Shown: piece by piece, positions 32,688 to 43,887 of the stretch
Layout of the letters: every line of letters starts with the position of its first letter
How positions within the stretch are numbered: position 1 is the first letter of the stretch
From: Wurfbainia villosa
Lineage: Eukaryota > Streptophyta > Magnoliopsida > Zingiberales > Zingiberaceae
Assembly: GCA_025175895.1 (NCBI GenBank)
Contig: CM045996.1
Location: 105,389,179 to 105,453,178 of the forward strand
Direction of reading: 5' to 3'
DNA: 64,000 nucleotides
The notes under the pieces: generated by a model
Database searches by the model: none
The model's input: the letters and a program-made list of their open reading frames with translations, nothing else
Told to the model about the DNA's origin: nothing
Program-made: the position numbers and the translations under genes

Positions 32688-33957
32688 TTTATTGACCTAG
32701 AAATACAAAACGAGCATATATGAGAAAATGATTTTAAAATGCATCAATATACATTTATAAATCCCATTCATTTTTCGAATTTCAAAAACCCCTAAATCAC
32801 TTCGGGAGATTGTAGGTCCATCTCCGAATGGGCTGATATCCATCATAGTTATGAACAACCTTGGAGAGAGTCCAACAAGCCATTCATAACTACGACGGTA
32901 GGTATCATCTATACCGATTGCATATCCCGTATATGCAACTATCACAATGTGCTATCAACTAATTGAATGTTCACACATACATCGGGTTGTTAACACATTA
33001 ACAAGTATGCATCATATGCATAGCACCCAACTTCACCTCCCTTTACATCGACCTTGGAGAGAGTCCAACAAACCGATGCTCCAGGTTAAAGCCAACCCAT
33101 TAATCAGGACATAGTTTTAATATGGTTAGAGCGCATTCAACCAATTAGCCCAGCTTGGAGAGAGTCCAACAACCAAAGCTAACGATTGACCTCTGACTCT
33201 TACCATATTAGTATTAAACTATTCCATGGTTTGAACATATTCAGGTTCGAGCCGGGCTTGGAGAGAGTCCAACAACCCAAACAAGAAACGAAACTCTGGT
33301 TCTAACCATATTAATGGAAGGTGTAGGCTTTAATATTGATTAAGGGTTTTTATGTCTCATCCTCTTTGCATGCAAATAACTATTATCTACATGGCATGAC
33401 ATACATGGCATACATCTACATGTCACGACACGCATGGCATAATGTTATGCATCTAATGCAATTACATGGCATACAATTATGTCATGTATATAATTTCCTT
33501 ATATGTCATAACTATTTATGGAAATAAAATATGTTTAAGATTTGATTCTCCAAATTAAATCATAATTAAATTAGGAAACAAATTTCCAAATCTAATCACA
33601 TATTTTATTCATGGAATTATTTGATTAAAGAAAATCTATTTAGGAAACCAATTTCCTAAATCTTTAAAACTACTTATGGAAATTAAATATTTTAAGATTT
33701 GATTTCCCAAATCAAATCATGATTAAATTAGGAAACAAATTTCCAGAATCTAATCAAATATTTTATTTATGGAAAATATAAATTTCCATAAATACTTCCA
33801 ACTTTCCAAAAGTGAAAGATTTCCATAAATACTTCTAGACTTTCCAAAATTGAAAAATTTCCATAAATACTTCTAAATTTCCAAAATTTAGAAAACTTCC
33901 AGAAATACATTATGACTATCGCAAAACCAATTTTACGATTATGTCGAAACACAACCT
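32688..33957 (-). other. Element G 5' leader with repeated motif, no gene
   Basis: About 1.3 kb. The first part (32860-33270) holds four copies of CTTGGAGAGAGTCCAACAA or a close form at about 32861, 33051, 33152 and 33250. The second part (33520-33910) is AT-rich with repeated TTCCATAAATACTTC and TTAGGAAACAAATTTCC units. No coding sequence is recognisable. Confidence 0.85.
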
Positions 33958-33959
33958 GG

Positions 33960-33971
33960 GCTCTGATACCA
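33960..33971 (-). promoter_or_regulatory. Element G primer-binding site
   Basis: Minus-strand TGGTATCAGAGC, one base from the 5' LTR end. Confidence 0.92.
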
Positions 33972-33972
33972 C

Positions 33973-36173
33973 TGTTGGGTTTCCGGCACCGCGGCGTGTG
34001 TGTGTTCGATCATGTTTCGTAAACATGAGCACAGCGGAAGCAATTAAAATTAATAAATATATATTTATTACAACACACACAACACACGCATGCTATTACA
34101 ACAAGTGTAGACATAACCGTAAATTAGAATTTGCAATAAAAGGAAATTAAACTACGTTATACCTTCCGTATGACGTGTAGCGGGAACGGCATCAACCGGA
34201 ACGATCCTCGTAAGATTCGTCTCTATCCGTATCCACGCCGAGCTCCTCGGGATGACTTCGCTAAGTCACGAGCTTCGTCTTCGTACGGGTTACTAGCCTC
34301 GTGTTGAAGACGACGTGATCGAGAGATGATCACGATCCGAATCCAAATTCGGATCCAAAACGAGTTCTCAAAACTCGCTTCTCCGGAGAGGTATTCGTCA
34401 ACCGTTTGACGAATCCTTCGTCCTCCACCTCAGAGGATTACCGGAGATCAAATCCCCAGTAAGTTAGCCGCTGTCGGAGCACTAACCGTCGTCCAAACGA
34501 CGCTCCGACGAGAGGAGGAGAAGCTGTCCAGAAAACTGGACAGCTTGGTGGAGGATATAGGCGCCGGCCAACCAAGGAAAGAAAAGCCTCACCTTGATGC
34601 CAAACCTATAGGAGATCACCGGAGGGTCGCCGGAGGTTCACCGGCTGAAGGTTGATCGCCGACAACAAGTTGGAAGGCTGCACCACAAGCTGGGCGGCAA
34701 CAAGATGTTGGGCGCCGAATAGGAGAGGGAGGGGGTTTGGGCGGCCAAGGTTGATTAACCTTAGGGTTAGGGTTTAAGCCCTATTTTATAGAGAACTAAT
34801 TCTCTTAATGGTTAATGGATCATATCCATAAAGCCCGTTAACCCGCTCCATTAAGATAAGTTAAAATAAACCAAACCATGATGGTTTATATTAAGTTAAA
34901 ACGAACCGAACCAACCTTTGGTTCATTCGTTTAATATAAACCAAACCCTTTGGTTTATTCTCATCCATTGGATTAGAACCAAACCATTTTGGTCCATCCA
35001 TTATGTCTTCATAAGACACTGCCCATCCACGCTTCCATTGCGACTGAAACAATTTCATGCTCGTTTTATGTTTGGTCCAACCAAACATAGTTTCTCTCGG
35101 TCTGAGAATCCCATTCTCAAGCTCGTTTTAAATCCTTTGGATTACACTCGTTGTGCGTGTGACCAAATAGATTCTCGGTTTATGTTGGCCGTCTATAATT
35201 AACCATTAATTATAGAACGATCATGAGTGGCACCTAGTAGTACATCATGATCCCCAATTAACCGAAAAGATCAACGGTTGATCCAGAACTATTTCTGAAC
35301 CCTTCAGAGCTCGAATGAATCGTGCCCCATTCCCTTCACTCATCTTATACCCACTTGGTTCAGACATGGTCTATTGTGTCACCTCACTAGGTCGACTACG
35401 CCACACCTAGCCCAAGTATCATTTCCTCGCTCTACTGATTCTAGTTACTCCACATGTATCGAAGAGTACCTTACTCTAAACATGTAATGCTTTGGCCAAA
35501 GACTTTAGTAACAATCCGACGAGAGGCCATGGGTATACATCTCCTCGCAAGGAGTGGTGAATCCTTTATAGGCTATTCAAACACCTTCGATCACTTCGAC
35601 TTATACCCAATCATCCCGGGTCCACATCTCCTGGAGATGTTTGCTTAAGATGTCAAAGCATAAGTCTCCATGATCAAGATGACTTGAATACCGCAAGTCA
35701 AAGGAACATCGCACTTAAGCCACAAGAAGAACTTCATTGACATATCTATATATGCAGAGAACCATATGAAGTCTTACGGCTGGTCACTCCAATGAACTAG
35801 TTACCATAACTAGCATCCACGATTAACTCCGGACATCACAATGTCTCCAGCCAGTGAGAATCAGCTTCTTGGATACACCAAGGAGTATACCTCGTGCTAG
35901 TCTCAACAGAATTGATGGTGTCCAGATCCATCAATTCATCGACTAGGGATAATTCCGATACATCACAATTACACATGTAGAGATACTCACTAGTTGTGAT
36001 CCAATCACAAATTCTCTCATGCTGTGAATCGTATCGTGGACATTCAAGAAATGAGTTTAAGATCCAATCAAATACATAAAACATGTATACTCAAATAGTG
36101 AATCTTCATTTATCATATAAATGGTTCATACATAAGGCGATTGCCTTAGGACATCTCTCATATATTACTAACA
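33973..36173 (-). repeat. Element G 5' LTR (2201 bp)
   Basis: Same ends as the 3' LTR. It carries a TATA box at 34784-34790 and telo-box motifs at 34761-34775, and a segment at 34636-34755 that differs from the other LTR. No gene is inside. Confidence 0.93.
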
Positions 36174-36178
36174 CAAGG
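36174..36178 (+). repeat. Right target duplication CAAGG of element G
   Basis: The second copy of 26721-26725. Confidence 0.94.
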
Positions 36179-36743
36179 TACTTACTTCCAAGTTCTTGGA
36201 GATGTAAAACGAATCCACCATGGAGCTCCATCTTGAGGACCGGGGAAAGACATTTATGACCTTCATTACCATATCCCGGTCGGAGAGCTTTTCACCTACA
36301 CTTGTCAAACCGGTTAGAATTTCCTTAAATCTAGAGTGTAGGGATTTTACCTTCTCTCCCTTTTCAAGTTTGATATTGGACAATTGGGAGCGAAGGACAT
36401 CTCTCCTTGCTAGCTTTGCCTCGGATGTGCCTTCATGAATCTCTATTAATTTGTCCCACATTTCCTTGGCGCTAGCACACTCTCCTATCCGGTTGACTTC
36501 TTGTTAGGGGAGGACATTGTATAGGTGATGCTTGGCCTTTGAATTTGCCAAGTATTCTTCTCTTTGCCTCTTGCTCCACCTTGATTTCTCCAATGGCTCC
36601 CCATTTTCGTTCCTAGGCAACTCGAAACCATTTTCCATAATTAAGAGAATTTCAAAGTCGGTTTCGAAGAATACCCCCATTCGCTTCTTCCACCAAGCGA
36701 ATTCCCCTTCGAACTTCGGCAGATGAATGTTCGAGTCGGCCAT
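36179..36743 (-). pseudogene. gag: Element F Gag, N-terminal part
   Basis: Minus strand from ATG 36743, about 50 bases after the primer-binding site. It reads as a copia Gag start (LPKFEGEFAWWKKRM), then KAKHHLYNVLP with a TAA at about 36504. The same frame continues with MWDKLIEIHEGTSEAKLARRD and the UBN2-type core (LKSLHSRFKEIL-like, DRDMVMKVINVFP). The frame enters the G insertion site and continues at 26720. It therefore has one nonsense codon here and one frameshift downstream. Confidence 0.88.
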
Positions 36744-36793
36744 CTTTTGATGAAGAGCTTGTTGTGGCGGTTAGTCCGGTGACAAGCAACCTG

Positions 36794-36805
36794 GCTCTGA
36801 TACCA
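36794..36805 (-). promoter_or_regulatory. Element F primer-binding site
   Basis: Minus-strand TGGTATCAGAGC, two bases from the LTR end, the same spacing as in element A. Confidence 0.92.
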
Positions 36806-36807
36806 CT

Positions 36808-38048
36808 TGTTGGGGGATCGAAATGGCCGGCTAGAGGGGGGTGAATAGCCCTCGATTGTTGGATGTCGGAATTCGCTCGTTCTCGTTGCGTTGCTTGTCT
36901 ACGATTGTTGTTAGCGCAGCAGAATAACAATAATAATGAAACTAACAACAATACACAATCACACAACACAAGATATACGTGGTTTGGAACCAAATGGTTC
37001 CTACTCCATGGGCGAGCTCACCGAACTCTAGTTATGCACACGACACTAACTAAACTCCTTCTCGACTACACGTCGGAGGTGGAGAAACCTCTCACAAGCA
37101 ATTACAACAGTAATATACAAATACAAACAAGAATACAAATACAATACAAAAGAAACACTTTTCACAGGTGCTTTTGATCACTTGTTTGTTGCTTGCTGAT
37201 TGGCTCTTGAAGGACTGAATGCACGTGACAATTTCTCTCAATAAGCTCCACAAAAACCATGGCTAAATCCTCCAACTTCGAGATCCTTTTATAACCGCAG
37301 ATTTAGCTATTTTGCCCATCGGTCGATCGTCCCATAGTCGCTGTCTCACAACTGGCCAGATCCACGCTGGTTAAGTTCCAAACACATCACCGATCGATAG
37401 CACCATCATCGATCGATGGCACCCATCACCAACCGATCATCCATCGCCGAGTGTCGAGCTCGACTCCATTGGCCCTCGATCAGTCATCACGATCGCTTCC
37501 ATGAGTAGCCGATCGATAAGCCATCGACCGACCATTCGGCAATGACCGATCAACTTGATCCACCATTATTAGACCGCCGATCGAACCATCGACGAGCCGA
37601 CCGCCATGACATGGCAATGACCGTGCTCGAAAACTCATCCGACACTGCCAAATGGCCAAGTTTCACCTAAGAGCTACCCTTCCCGGTTACATTCGCCACT
37701 CATCATCCTCGAGTCCTCGCCGGTTCTCTTCGCTCATGGCCACGCCCCTGCAAAGATCAGACAACACTACAATGCTCCTTCGCTCTTGCCTCAAGTCTAC
37801 TTCTCCGGCCACTCAAGCTTTTGTCCGCATGGCCAGCAATACGTAACCGGAACGAAGTCGGCTTCCTCAAAGCAATCCTTCACCGACTCAAGGACCGAGT
37901 CATGAGATGTGAAACTCACCACGGCTCCATGTGCGAATTACTAAGTCCTGCACGACTTCAACGCACATATAAAATCATCATAACAAACTAACTTAAACCC
38001 TTTGCCACACACATCAAAACCTAATCATGGCAAGAGATTGCCGTAACA
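36808..38048 (-). repeat. Element F 5' LTR (1241 bp)
   Basis: Partner of 23023-24282. The outer parts match closely, but the block 37310-37640 differs by many small changes and lacks most CAGTCGACTG palindromes, having GATCGATCG-type sequence instead. TATA box at 37287-37293. Confidence 0.92.
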
Positions 38049-38053
38049 CCTAT
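38049..38053 (+). repeat. Right target duplication CCTAT of element F
   Basis: The second copy of 23018-23022. The LTR of M continues after it. Confidence 0.94.
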
Positions 38054-38084
38054 TGTAGCCTATTAACACCTCAAGAACCCTAGA

Positions 38085-38280
38085 TCCAATGATGGAAAAC
38101 AAAACTCTAGATCCGATGATGGAGATTAAATTCCTAGATCCGACGGTTGGGATGAAACCCTAGATCCGACGGTTGGGATGAAACCCTAGATCTGACGGTT
38201 GGGATGAAACCCTAGATCTGACGGTTGGGATGAAACCCTAGATCCGACGGTTAAGATTAAATCCTTAGAACCAATGGAGG
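38085..38280 (+). repeat. 26-bp tandem repeat in LTR of M, about 8 units
   Basis: Unit ATCCGACGGTTGGGATGAAACCCTAG and variants. The 3' LTR of M has about 7 units (44795-44985). Confidence 0.88.
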
Positions 38281-38383
38281 AGATCAAACCAAGGCCTAAA
38301 CCTAACTCTATATATATGGGCTTAGGCTTGGGCGGCAAAAAGAATGGAACAAAGAGAAAAACCTATTTGAGATAAAGTGGCTT

Positions 38384-38840
38384 GGGCGGCATGAAATAGG
38401 AGGAGGCTAGGGTTAGGGTTTGGTTCATGTTGTTGGGCGGCAACAAAGAGAAGAGAGCTTCTTCTTCTTGTTCCCAATGGTGGCCGGCACCCTTCTTCCT
38501 CCTTCCTCTTTGGTTTGGCCGGCGCCCAAGCTTCTCCCCTTGATCTATGGCTTGTGGTGGATGAGATGAGGGTTGCTTCCCATGGGCGGCAAGAAATAGG
38601 AGGAGGCTAGGGTTAGGATTTGGTTCATGTTGTTGGGCGGCAACAAGGAGAAGGGAGCTTCTTATTCTTGTTCCCAATGGTGGCCGGCACCCTTCTTCCT
38701 CCTTCCTCTTTGGTTTGGCCGGCGCCCAAGCTTCTCCCCTTGATCTATGGATTGTGGTGGATGAGATGAGGGTTGCTTCCCATGGGCGGCAAGAAATAGG
38801 AGGAGGCTAGGGTTAGGGTTTGGTTGTTGGTGTTGGGCGG
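38384..38840 (+). repeat. 201-bp direct repeat in LTR of M
   Basis: Starts of GGGCGGCA(A/T)GAAATAGG lie at about 38384, 38583 and 38784, giving two full units and a partial third. The 3' LTR has one unit fewer (starts at about 45077 and 45278). The repeats contain telo-box-like CTAGGGTTAGGGTTTGG. Confidence 0.87.
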
Positions 38841-39703
38841 CAACAGGGAGAGGGAGATTCTTCTTCATTTTCCTTTGATGGCCGGCCCCTCTACGTTCTT
38901 CCCTCTACCTTGCCCAAAGCTAAATCTATTCTACTTCCCTTCACCCTTAGCCAGAAATTAAGGGGAGCCTAGTTTAGGGTTTGGGAGACAACAAGGAGAA
39001 GGGGTGTTTTCTTTCTTCTTCTCCAAGTGTTGGCCGGCGCCCATGCCCTTGTTTTTTCTCTTTTGGTTGGTTTCCATACTCCATTTTATCTTCCTTGGCT
39101 GGCGGCAACATCGAGTTTATTGACTTGGTGGCCGGTTCTAGAAAGGAAGATGAGTTTTGTTTTAGGATCTTCCTTTGTTCCTAGTGAACAAGGAAAGGAA
39201 GATCGGTGATCTAGGAGGCTTCAACTTTTTGTAGATCGTCGCCCACACGATGTCCAAAAGGAGGGAGGACATACAATAGAAGATCAAGAGGTATAATCTT
39301 GTTTATTTTGATTAATGTTCTTTTGTATTATGTTTATAATTGCTTTTCAATTATATGCATGTTTTGTGTGGATGGTTACTTGCTTGTATTTGTTATGAGC
39401 ATGTTTACTTTATGTATGTGTTGATTATACATGTCTACATTCATATGTATTTGTATAATCATGGACCCCAAAGATAAACAAAAGAACCGGCGATCCGTCC
39501 ATCGTCTCTTCCGCATCTAATCGACTAGAAGAGTTTTGTTGCTTGAACAACTAGTTTGTTCAAGCAATCGCTCAAGTCGTTAGCACGACGACGAATTAGT
39601 TGAGCTTAGGAAACTCATCCCATCCGGATTAGTTTTCATTTGTTGAAAATTTTAATCCGGGGACATGGGAGACAATGAGCCTCCGAAGCCGATTCCCAAC
39701 AAG

Positions 39704-39715
39704 TGGTATCAGAGC
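39704..39715 (+). promoter_or_regulatory. Element M primer-binding site
   Basis: TGGTATCAGAGC, two bases after the LTR end CCCAACA. Confidence 0.92.
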
Positions 39716-40745
39716 CACGGTTTCCGATTTTGTATGTTTTGGATTCGGTTACTTTCATGCACATATCATATATTGAGTATGCCGGATAATAGTAGGATGT
39801 GCGTAGGCTAACTTTTTTGTTTGCAGGCATAAGATCCGACTATTATGGATATATGTGTGTATGTGATTGTATGTATATCATTTGAATCCTCGGGGTTGAT
39901 GAGGCTAGATTAGTATTTAATTTTTGTAATTAAATACGGCATTGTTTAGCCGATCATTTTAGTTTACTTTCGATCTAGATCGTTTGTACACTCCTTCGTG
40001 GAGTATAGGATCGATGGATGTAAATTAAAATGATATATCTCGGCTCGGATCTCTTTGGTGACTTGCGCGCGGGAAAAGATGGAGCGGATGAGGTGGCGAC
40101 ATGACGGGACGCATATTGGAGAACAAAGCCATAATAGTTGGAAAAATTCTATTTTTTCCATATTTATTGCTGATTTGTTTTATATGCATGTTGTGTGTGC
40201 TTGAAAATTCCTCATTTTCAATTTACTAAGTGGGAGAGGGATATTTTAATTAATTCTCATGCCTTCCATTACAATTTGACGTGTGATGCAACAAACTTGC
40301 GTCGGCTCGAAAGTGCCTTCCTCCCCATCGGATGAGTTTGTTTGCGGATCACTAGGTCAAATAATGGTTATAGGAAATTGTTTAGGAGCGTGTGTACTTC
40401 CACATCGGTAAAGGCACATAATCCGAGATAATTCCCTTAGTATCGTAATGGTGCACACTTAGATGCAAATAAAAGTATCCTCCCCATCGAGTCCTTTGCT
40501 TTATTTGTAGGGCCAAAGAGGAACCAACTATTAATTTTATTTGTCAAAAAGTAAGGTTGACAAGATAATAAAATTAATAGGTAAAACCTCCTCTTACAAA
40601 TGTAGAATTCGTATACGTCCACACTATCGTGGCATGCGATATTCTCGGTGTTTTGAGGTGTTGGTTGATTTCAGAATTTTATTGTTTTGAGGAATCAATA
40701 ATATTTGAAATCTAATATTTTGATCATTGTGATTCTTAGGATTTT
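39716..40745 (+). other. Element M 5' leader, no gene
   Basis: About 1 kb matching the leader of E. Nothing coding is recognisable. Confidence 0.8.
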
Positions 40746-41080
40746 CAAAAATGACTTTCAGTCCACTTACTATGATACTAAAGGAAATAAACTTACTGTA
40801 CCCAAATAATGTTGATTGGAAAAGAATCTAGATATTGTCTTATCTGCTAAGAAGTACAAGTATGCACTCTTCAAAGAGTGTCCTCAAGCCATGGTTGCTC
40901 AAAAGGTTTCTACTTGCCGAAAGGCAAGAGGAAGGAGAAACAAGGTGGAGCAAAGGTGGTGGGAGGATCTCAGGGAGGAGTGAAGAAGCCGAATGGCAAG
41001 TACTTCACTTGCAAGCAGACTAGACATAAGAAGAAGGATTATCCCAATCCGAAGCAAGAACAAATGTATATCCTTTGGTC
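40746..41080 (+). pseudogene. gag: Element M gag remnant with the same deletion as E
   Basis: Keeps NKLTV, then NNVDWK in a shifted frame, then LDIVLSAKKYKYALF in the first frame. After CPQAMVAQ it jumps to the basic tail and a decayed zinc knuckle (CKQTRHKKKDYPNPK, with the final Cys and the Gly-His context lost). The join and the two small shifts are in the same place as in E. Additional frame changes follow. Confidence 0.82.
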
Positions 41081-41690
41081 CAGTCGTTGAAACATGGTTA
41101 GAGGCATTATCTACCGACACCTGGTGTGTAGATACGAGAGCCACTAATCATGTCTGCAACACTTTGCAGGGGTTCCAGGAAACCCGACGACTAGCTAAAG
41201 GGGAGATTACCATTTACTTGGGCAATGCCATGAAGGTGGCGGCTATTGCAGTGGGAGAAGTTTTATTTATCTCTTAAGAAAAATAAAATTTTGGTTCTGG
41301 AAAATTCCCTTTATGTACCTTTATTTAGAAAGAATTTAATTTCGGTTTCTAAATTGTTTATGGATGGATATTCTATTTCTTTTAATGACAGAGTTGTTAT
41401 AAAAAGGAATAGGGAAAATATCTGTTCAGGTACATTGATAGGAAATTTGTAAACACTTGAACCAAAAACCTCCCACGATGCAAATTAAAGTTTATAACTC
41501 ATCTTCTAATAAGAGAAAAGAACCTTCGAAGATGAACCAAACATATCTTTGGCATCTAAGGCTTGGTCATATTAACCTGAGTAGAATTCAAAGGTTGATA
41601 GCTGATGGACCTTTGGGTTCATTAGTGGTGGAGGATCTCCCAACCTACGAATCTTGCTTGGAAGGTAAAATGACCGAGAGGCCTTTTTAG
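41081..41690 (+). pseudogene. pol: Element M protease and GAG-pre-integrase region
   Basis: Protease motif reads WCVDTRATNHVCN, with DTG changed to DTR, a different loss from that in E (DMG). The frame is broken at about 41275 and 41450. The zinc-binding domain is recognisable (YLWHLRLGHINLSRI, ESCLEGKMTERPF), and a TAG at 41688 follows. Confidence 0.83.
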
Positions 41691-42600
41691 GCAAAGGGGT
41701 ATAGAGCCAAAGATGTGTTAGGAATGGTTCATTCTGATTTGTGTGGTCCTATGACTATCTAGGCAAGAGGTAGTCTAGAATATTTTGTCTCTTTCATAGA
41801 TGATTATTCAAGATATGGATGACACCACGATCTGATCGTGGTGGTAAGTACCTCTTGGGAGAGTTTAGGAACTACTTATCAGAGGTTGGGATTTAATCCC
41901 AATTGTCTGCACCTGGCACACCCCAGCAGAATGGTGTAGCGGAGCAAAGGAATAGGACTCTTATGGAGATGGTTATGTCGATGATGAGTTATTCTGACTT
42001 GCCAGATTCGTTCTGGGGATATGCTCTAGATACGGCGGTGTACATTCTGAACTTGGTTCCATCTAAATCAGTGCCTTCTACTCCCACAGAGTTGTGGACT
42101 GGGCGAAAGCCTAGTCTAAGACATATTCGGATATGGGGAGTCCAGCACATGTGCTAAAGGCTGATGCTGGTAAGTTGGAACCTTGTACATAAGTGCGCAT
42201 GTTTGATGGCTATCCTAGGGGAACGAAGGGTGATTTGTTTTATAGTCCTAGAGATCAGAGGGTGATCGTTAGTACGTATGCCAGATTTCTAGAGAAGGAC
42301 TATGTGATGAACCACAAGCCCACGAGTAGGATTGTTCTTGAGGAGTTGATAGGGGAAGTCCCGACTTTAGTACCACCGGTACAAGAGGATATACCACATG
42401 TCACTGCACCGCGTGTCACAGAGGATACACAGGTGATACCTCGTCGTAGTGGGAGGGTTGTGAGATAGCCTGAGAGATTCATGTTCTTGGGAGAATCTTC
42501 CGATTTGGTCCCTGGCGAACATGAACCTGATCCCTGGACATATGACGAGGCAATCCAAGATATAGATGTAGCATCTTTGCAAAGTGCAATGAATACTGAG
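41691..42600 (+). pseudogene. pol: Element M integrase (deleted core)
   Basis: Begins HSDLCGPM-like at about 41730, with a TAG at 41759. At about 41820 the core jumps from the DDYSRYG motif to just before the second catalytic Asp, so about 40 codons present in E are lost. The Glu-bearing part NGVAEQRNRTLMEM is at about 41930. The C-terminal part (GYPRGTKGDLFYSPRDQRV) runs at 42193-42470. Inactive. Confidence 0.83.
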
Positions 42601-43160
42601 ATTGAATCTATGGATTCAAATCAGGTCTGAGAGCTCTTATGCATAGCAGCTCATATGGATTATGAGGTGTGGCAGAAGGATGTCAAGATAACTTTCCTTA
42701 ATGGAAGTCTTGAGGAAAACATCCATATGTAACAACCAGAGGGATTCATTGCTAAGGGCAAAGAGCATCTTGTATGTAAGCTTAATCGGTCCGTTTATGG
42801 ATTGAAGAAAGCTTCGAGATCTTGGAACATCCACTTTAATGAGGTAAATCCAGACTTATGGATTTATTCAAAGTCCGGATTAGTCTTGTGTATACAAGAG
42901 ATGTGACGGAAACGTAGTGGTATTTGTTGTACTATACGTAGATAATATTTTGGTAGTTGGCAACAATATCAGAGTGTTATCAGACATAAGGGTATGGTTG
43001 TCCAAACAGTTTTGAAGGACTTGGGAGAAGTGGGACACATCCTTGGGATCAAGGTTAGTGTGCTAATCCCAAGCTTCATACATAGACACGATTATGGATC
43101 GTTTTAGAATGCAAAACTCCAAGAAAGGTTTTCTACCTTTCAGGCATAGATTTCCTTTAT
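42601..43160 (+). pseudogene. pol: Element M reverse transcriptase (deleted)
   Basis: After ESMDSNQV a deletion of roughly 200 bases removes the fingers region found in E. The frame resumes at CIAAHMDYEVWQKDVKITFLNG, with a TAA in the QPEGF region. NRSVYGLKKASRSWN is present. The catalytic motif at 42935-42946 reads YVDN instead of YVDD. Frameshifts follow near 43010. Confidence 0.84.
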
Positions 43161-43873
43161 CTTAGGAGATGTGTCCTAGATCATCTGAGGAGATAGAGGA
43201 GATGAAGGCGGTTCTTTATGCTTCGGCAGTAGGAAGCCTCATGTATACGATGCTATGTACGAGACTCGATATCTGCTATGTCGTGGGCATGGTCAGCAGA
43301 TATCAGAGTAATCCAGGACAGGGACATTGGACTGCGGTAAAGCATATATTGTAGTGCCTGAGAAGGACTAGGGATTATATGCTAGTTTACCGGGCAAACC
43401 AATTACTCCCTGTGGGTTACATAGATTTCGATTTCCAATCTGATAGGGATAACAGTAAGTCTACCTCAGGTTTTGTATTTACTTTGGGAGGTGGAGCCAT
43501 TGTGTGGAGGAGTGTCCAGCAGAAATGCGTGGCGGACTCCACCATGGAAGCTGAGTATGTGGCAGCCTCTAAAAATTTGCCAAAGGATGTGATTCCTGGT
43601 TTTCCTAGAAACATCACAATTTATTGTGATAATAATGGTGCAGTTGCAAACTCGAAGGAACCACAAGCCCATAAGGTAAGTAAATGCATAGAGAGCAAGT
43701 ACCACCTGACACGAGAAATCGTAAAGGAGGTAGAAGTTGTTGTCGCCAAGATTGCATCAGAGGATGACCTGGTAGACCCTTTCACTAAGGCCCTTCTAGT
43801 GAGAGCTTTGATAGGCATGTCGAGGGAAGGGGAATCAGATGTATGGCAGTGTGATGATAGCATAGTCTTTTAG
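43161..43873 (+). pseudogene. pol: Element M RNase H (broken)
   Basis: Contains SAVGSLMYTMLCTRLDICY, a TAG at about 43353, then GYIDFDFQSD (in place of GYTDSDFQSD), TMEAEYVAAS, a short deletion after ASKNLPKD, and YCDNNGAVANSKEP. It ends in GESDVWQCDDSIVF and TAG at 43871-43873, before the polypurine tract at 43876-43887. Confidence 0.85.
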
Positions 43874-43887
43874 TATAAGTGGGAGAT

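Larger units (their letters stand above)
26726..36173 (-). mobile_element. Element G: Ty1/copia element, minus strand, complete with two LTRs
   Basis: 9448 bp flanked by CAAGG, inserted in the gag of F. LTRs at 26726-28857 and 33973-36173, internal region about 5.1 kb with gag, protease, integrase, RT and RNase H in normal copia order. It is the innermost element of the nest. It is nevertheless damaged by stops, frameshifts and small deletions. Confidence 0.93.
23023..38048 (-). mobile_element. Element F: gag-only Sirevirus-like element, minus strand, split by G
   Basis: Flanked by CCTAT. 3' LTR 23023-24282, 5' LTR 36808-38048. Without element G the element is about 5.6 kb and its internal region about 3.1 kb, enough only for gag and a 3' untranslated region. 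There is no trace of protease, integrase or RT. The layout equals that of element A. Confidence 0.9.
38054..39701 (+). repeat. Element M 5' LTR, part 2
   Basis: Continues the LTR interrupted by F and ends GATTCCCAACA before the primer-binding site. It contains eight units of a 26-bp repeat (38085-38280), TATATATAT at 38309-38317 as possible TATA box, and a direct repeat of about 201 bp (38384-38840). The E LTR ends differently (GCATGCCATCA), so E and M are subfamilies. Confidence 0.92.

Noticed and set aside
38405..38420. Interstitial telomere repeats
   Set aside because: Only one or two TTTAGGG-like units next to each other. They fit promoter telo-boxes, not telomere arrays.
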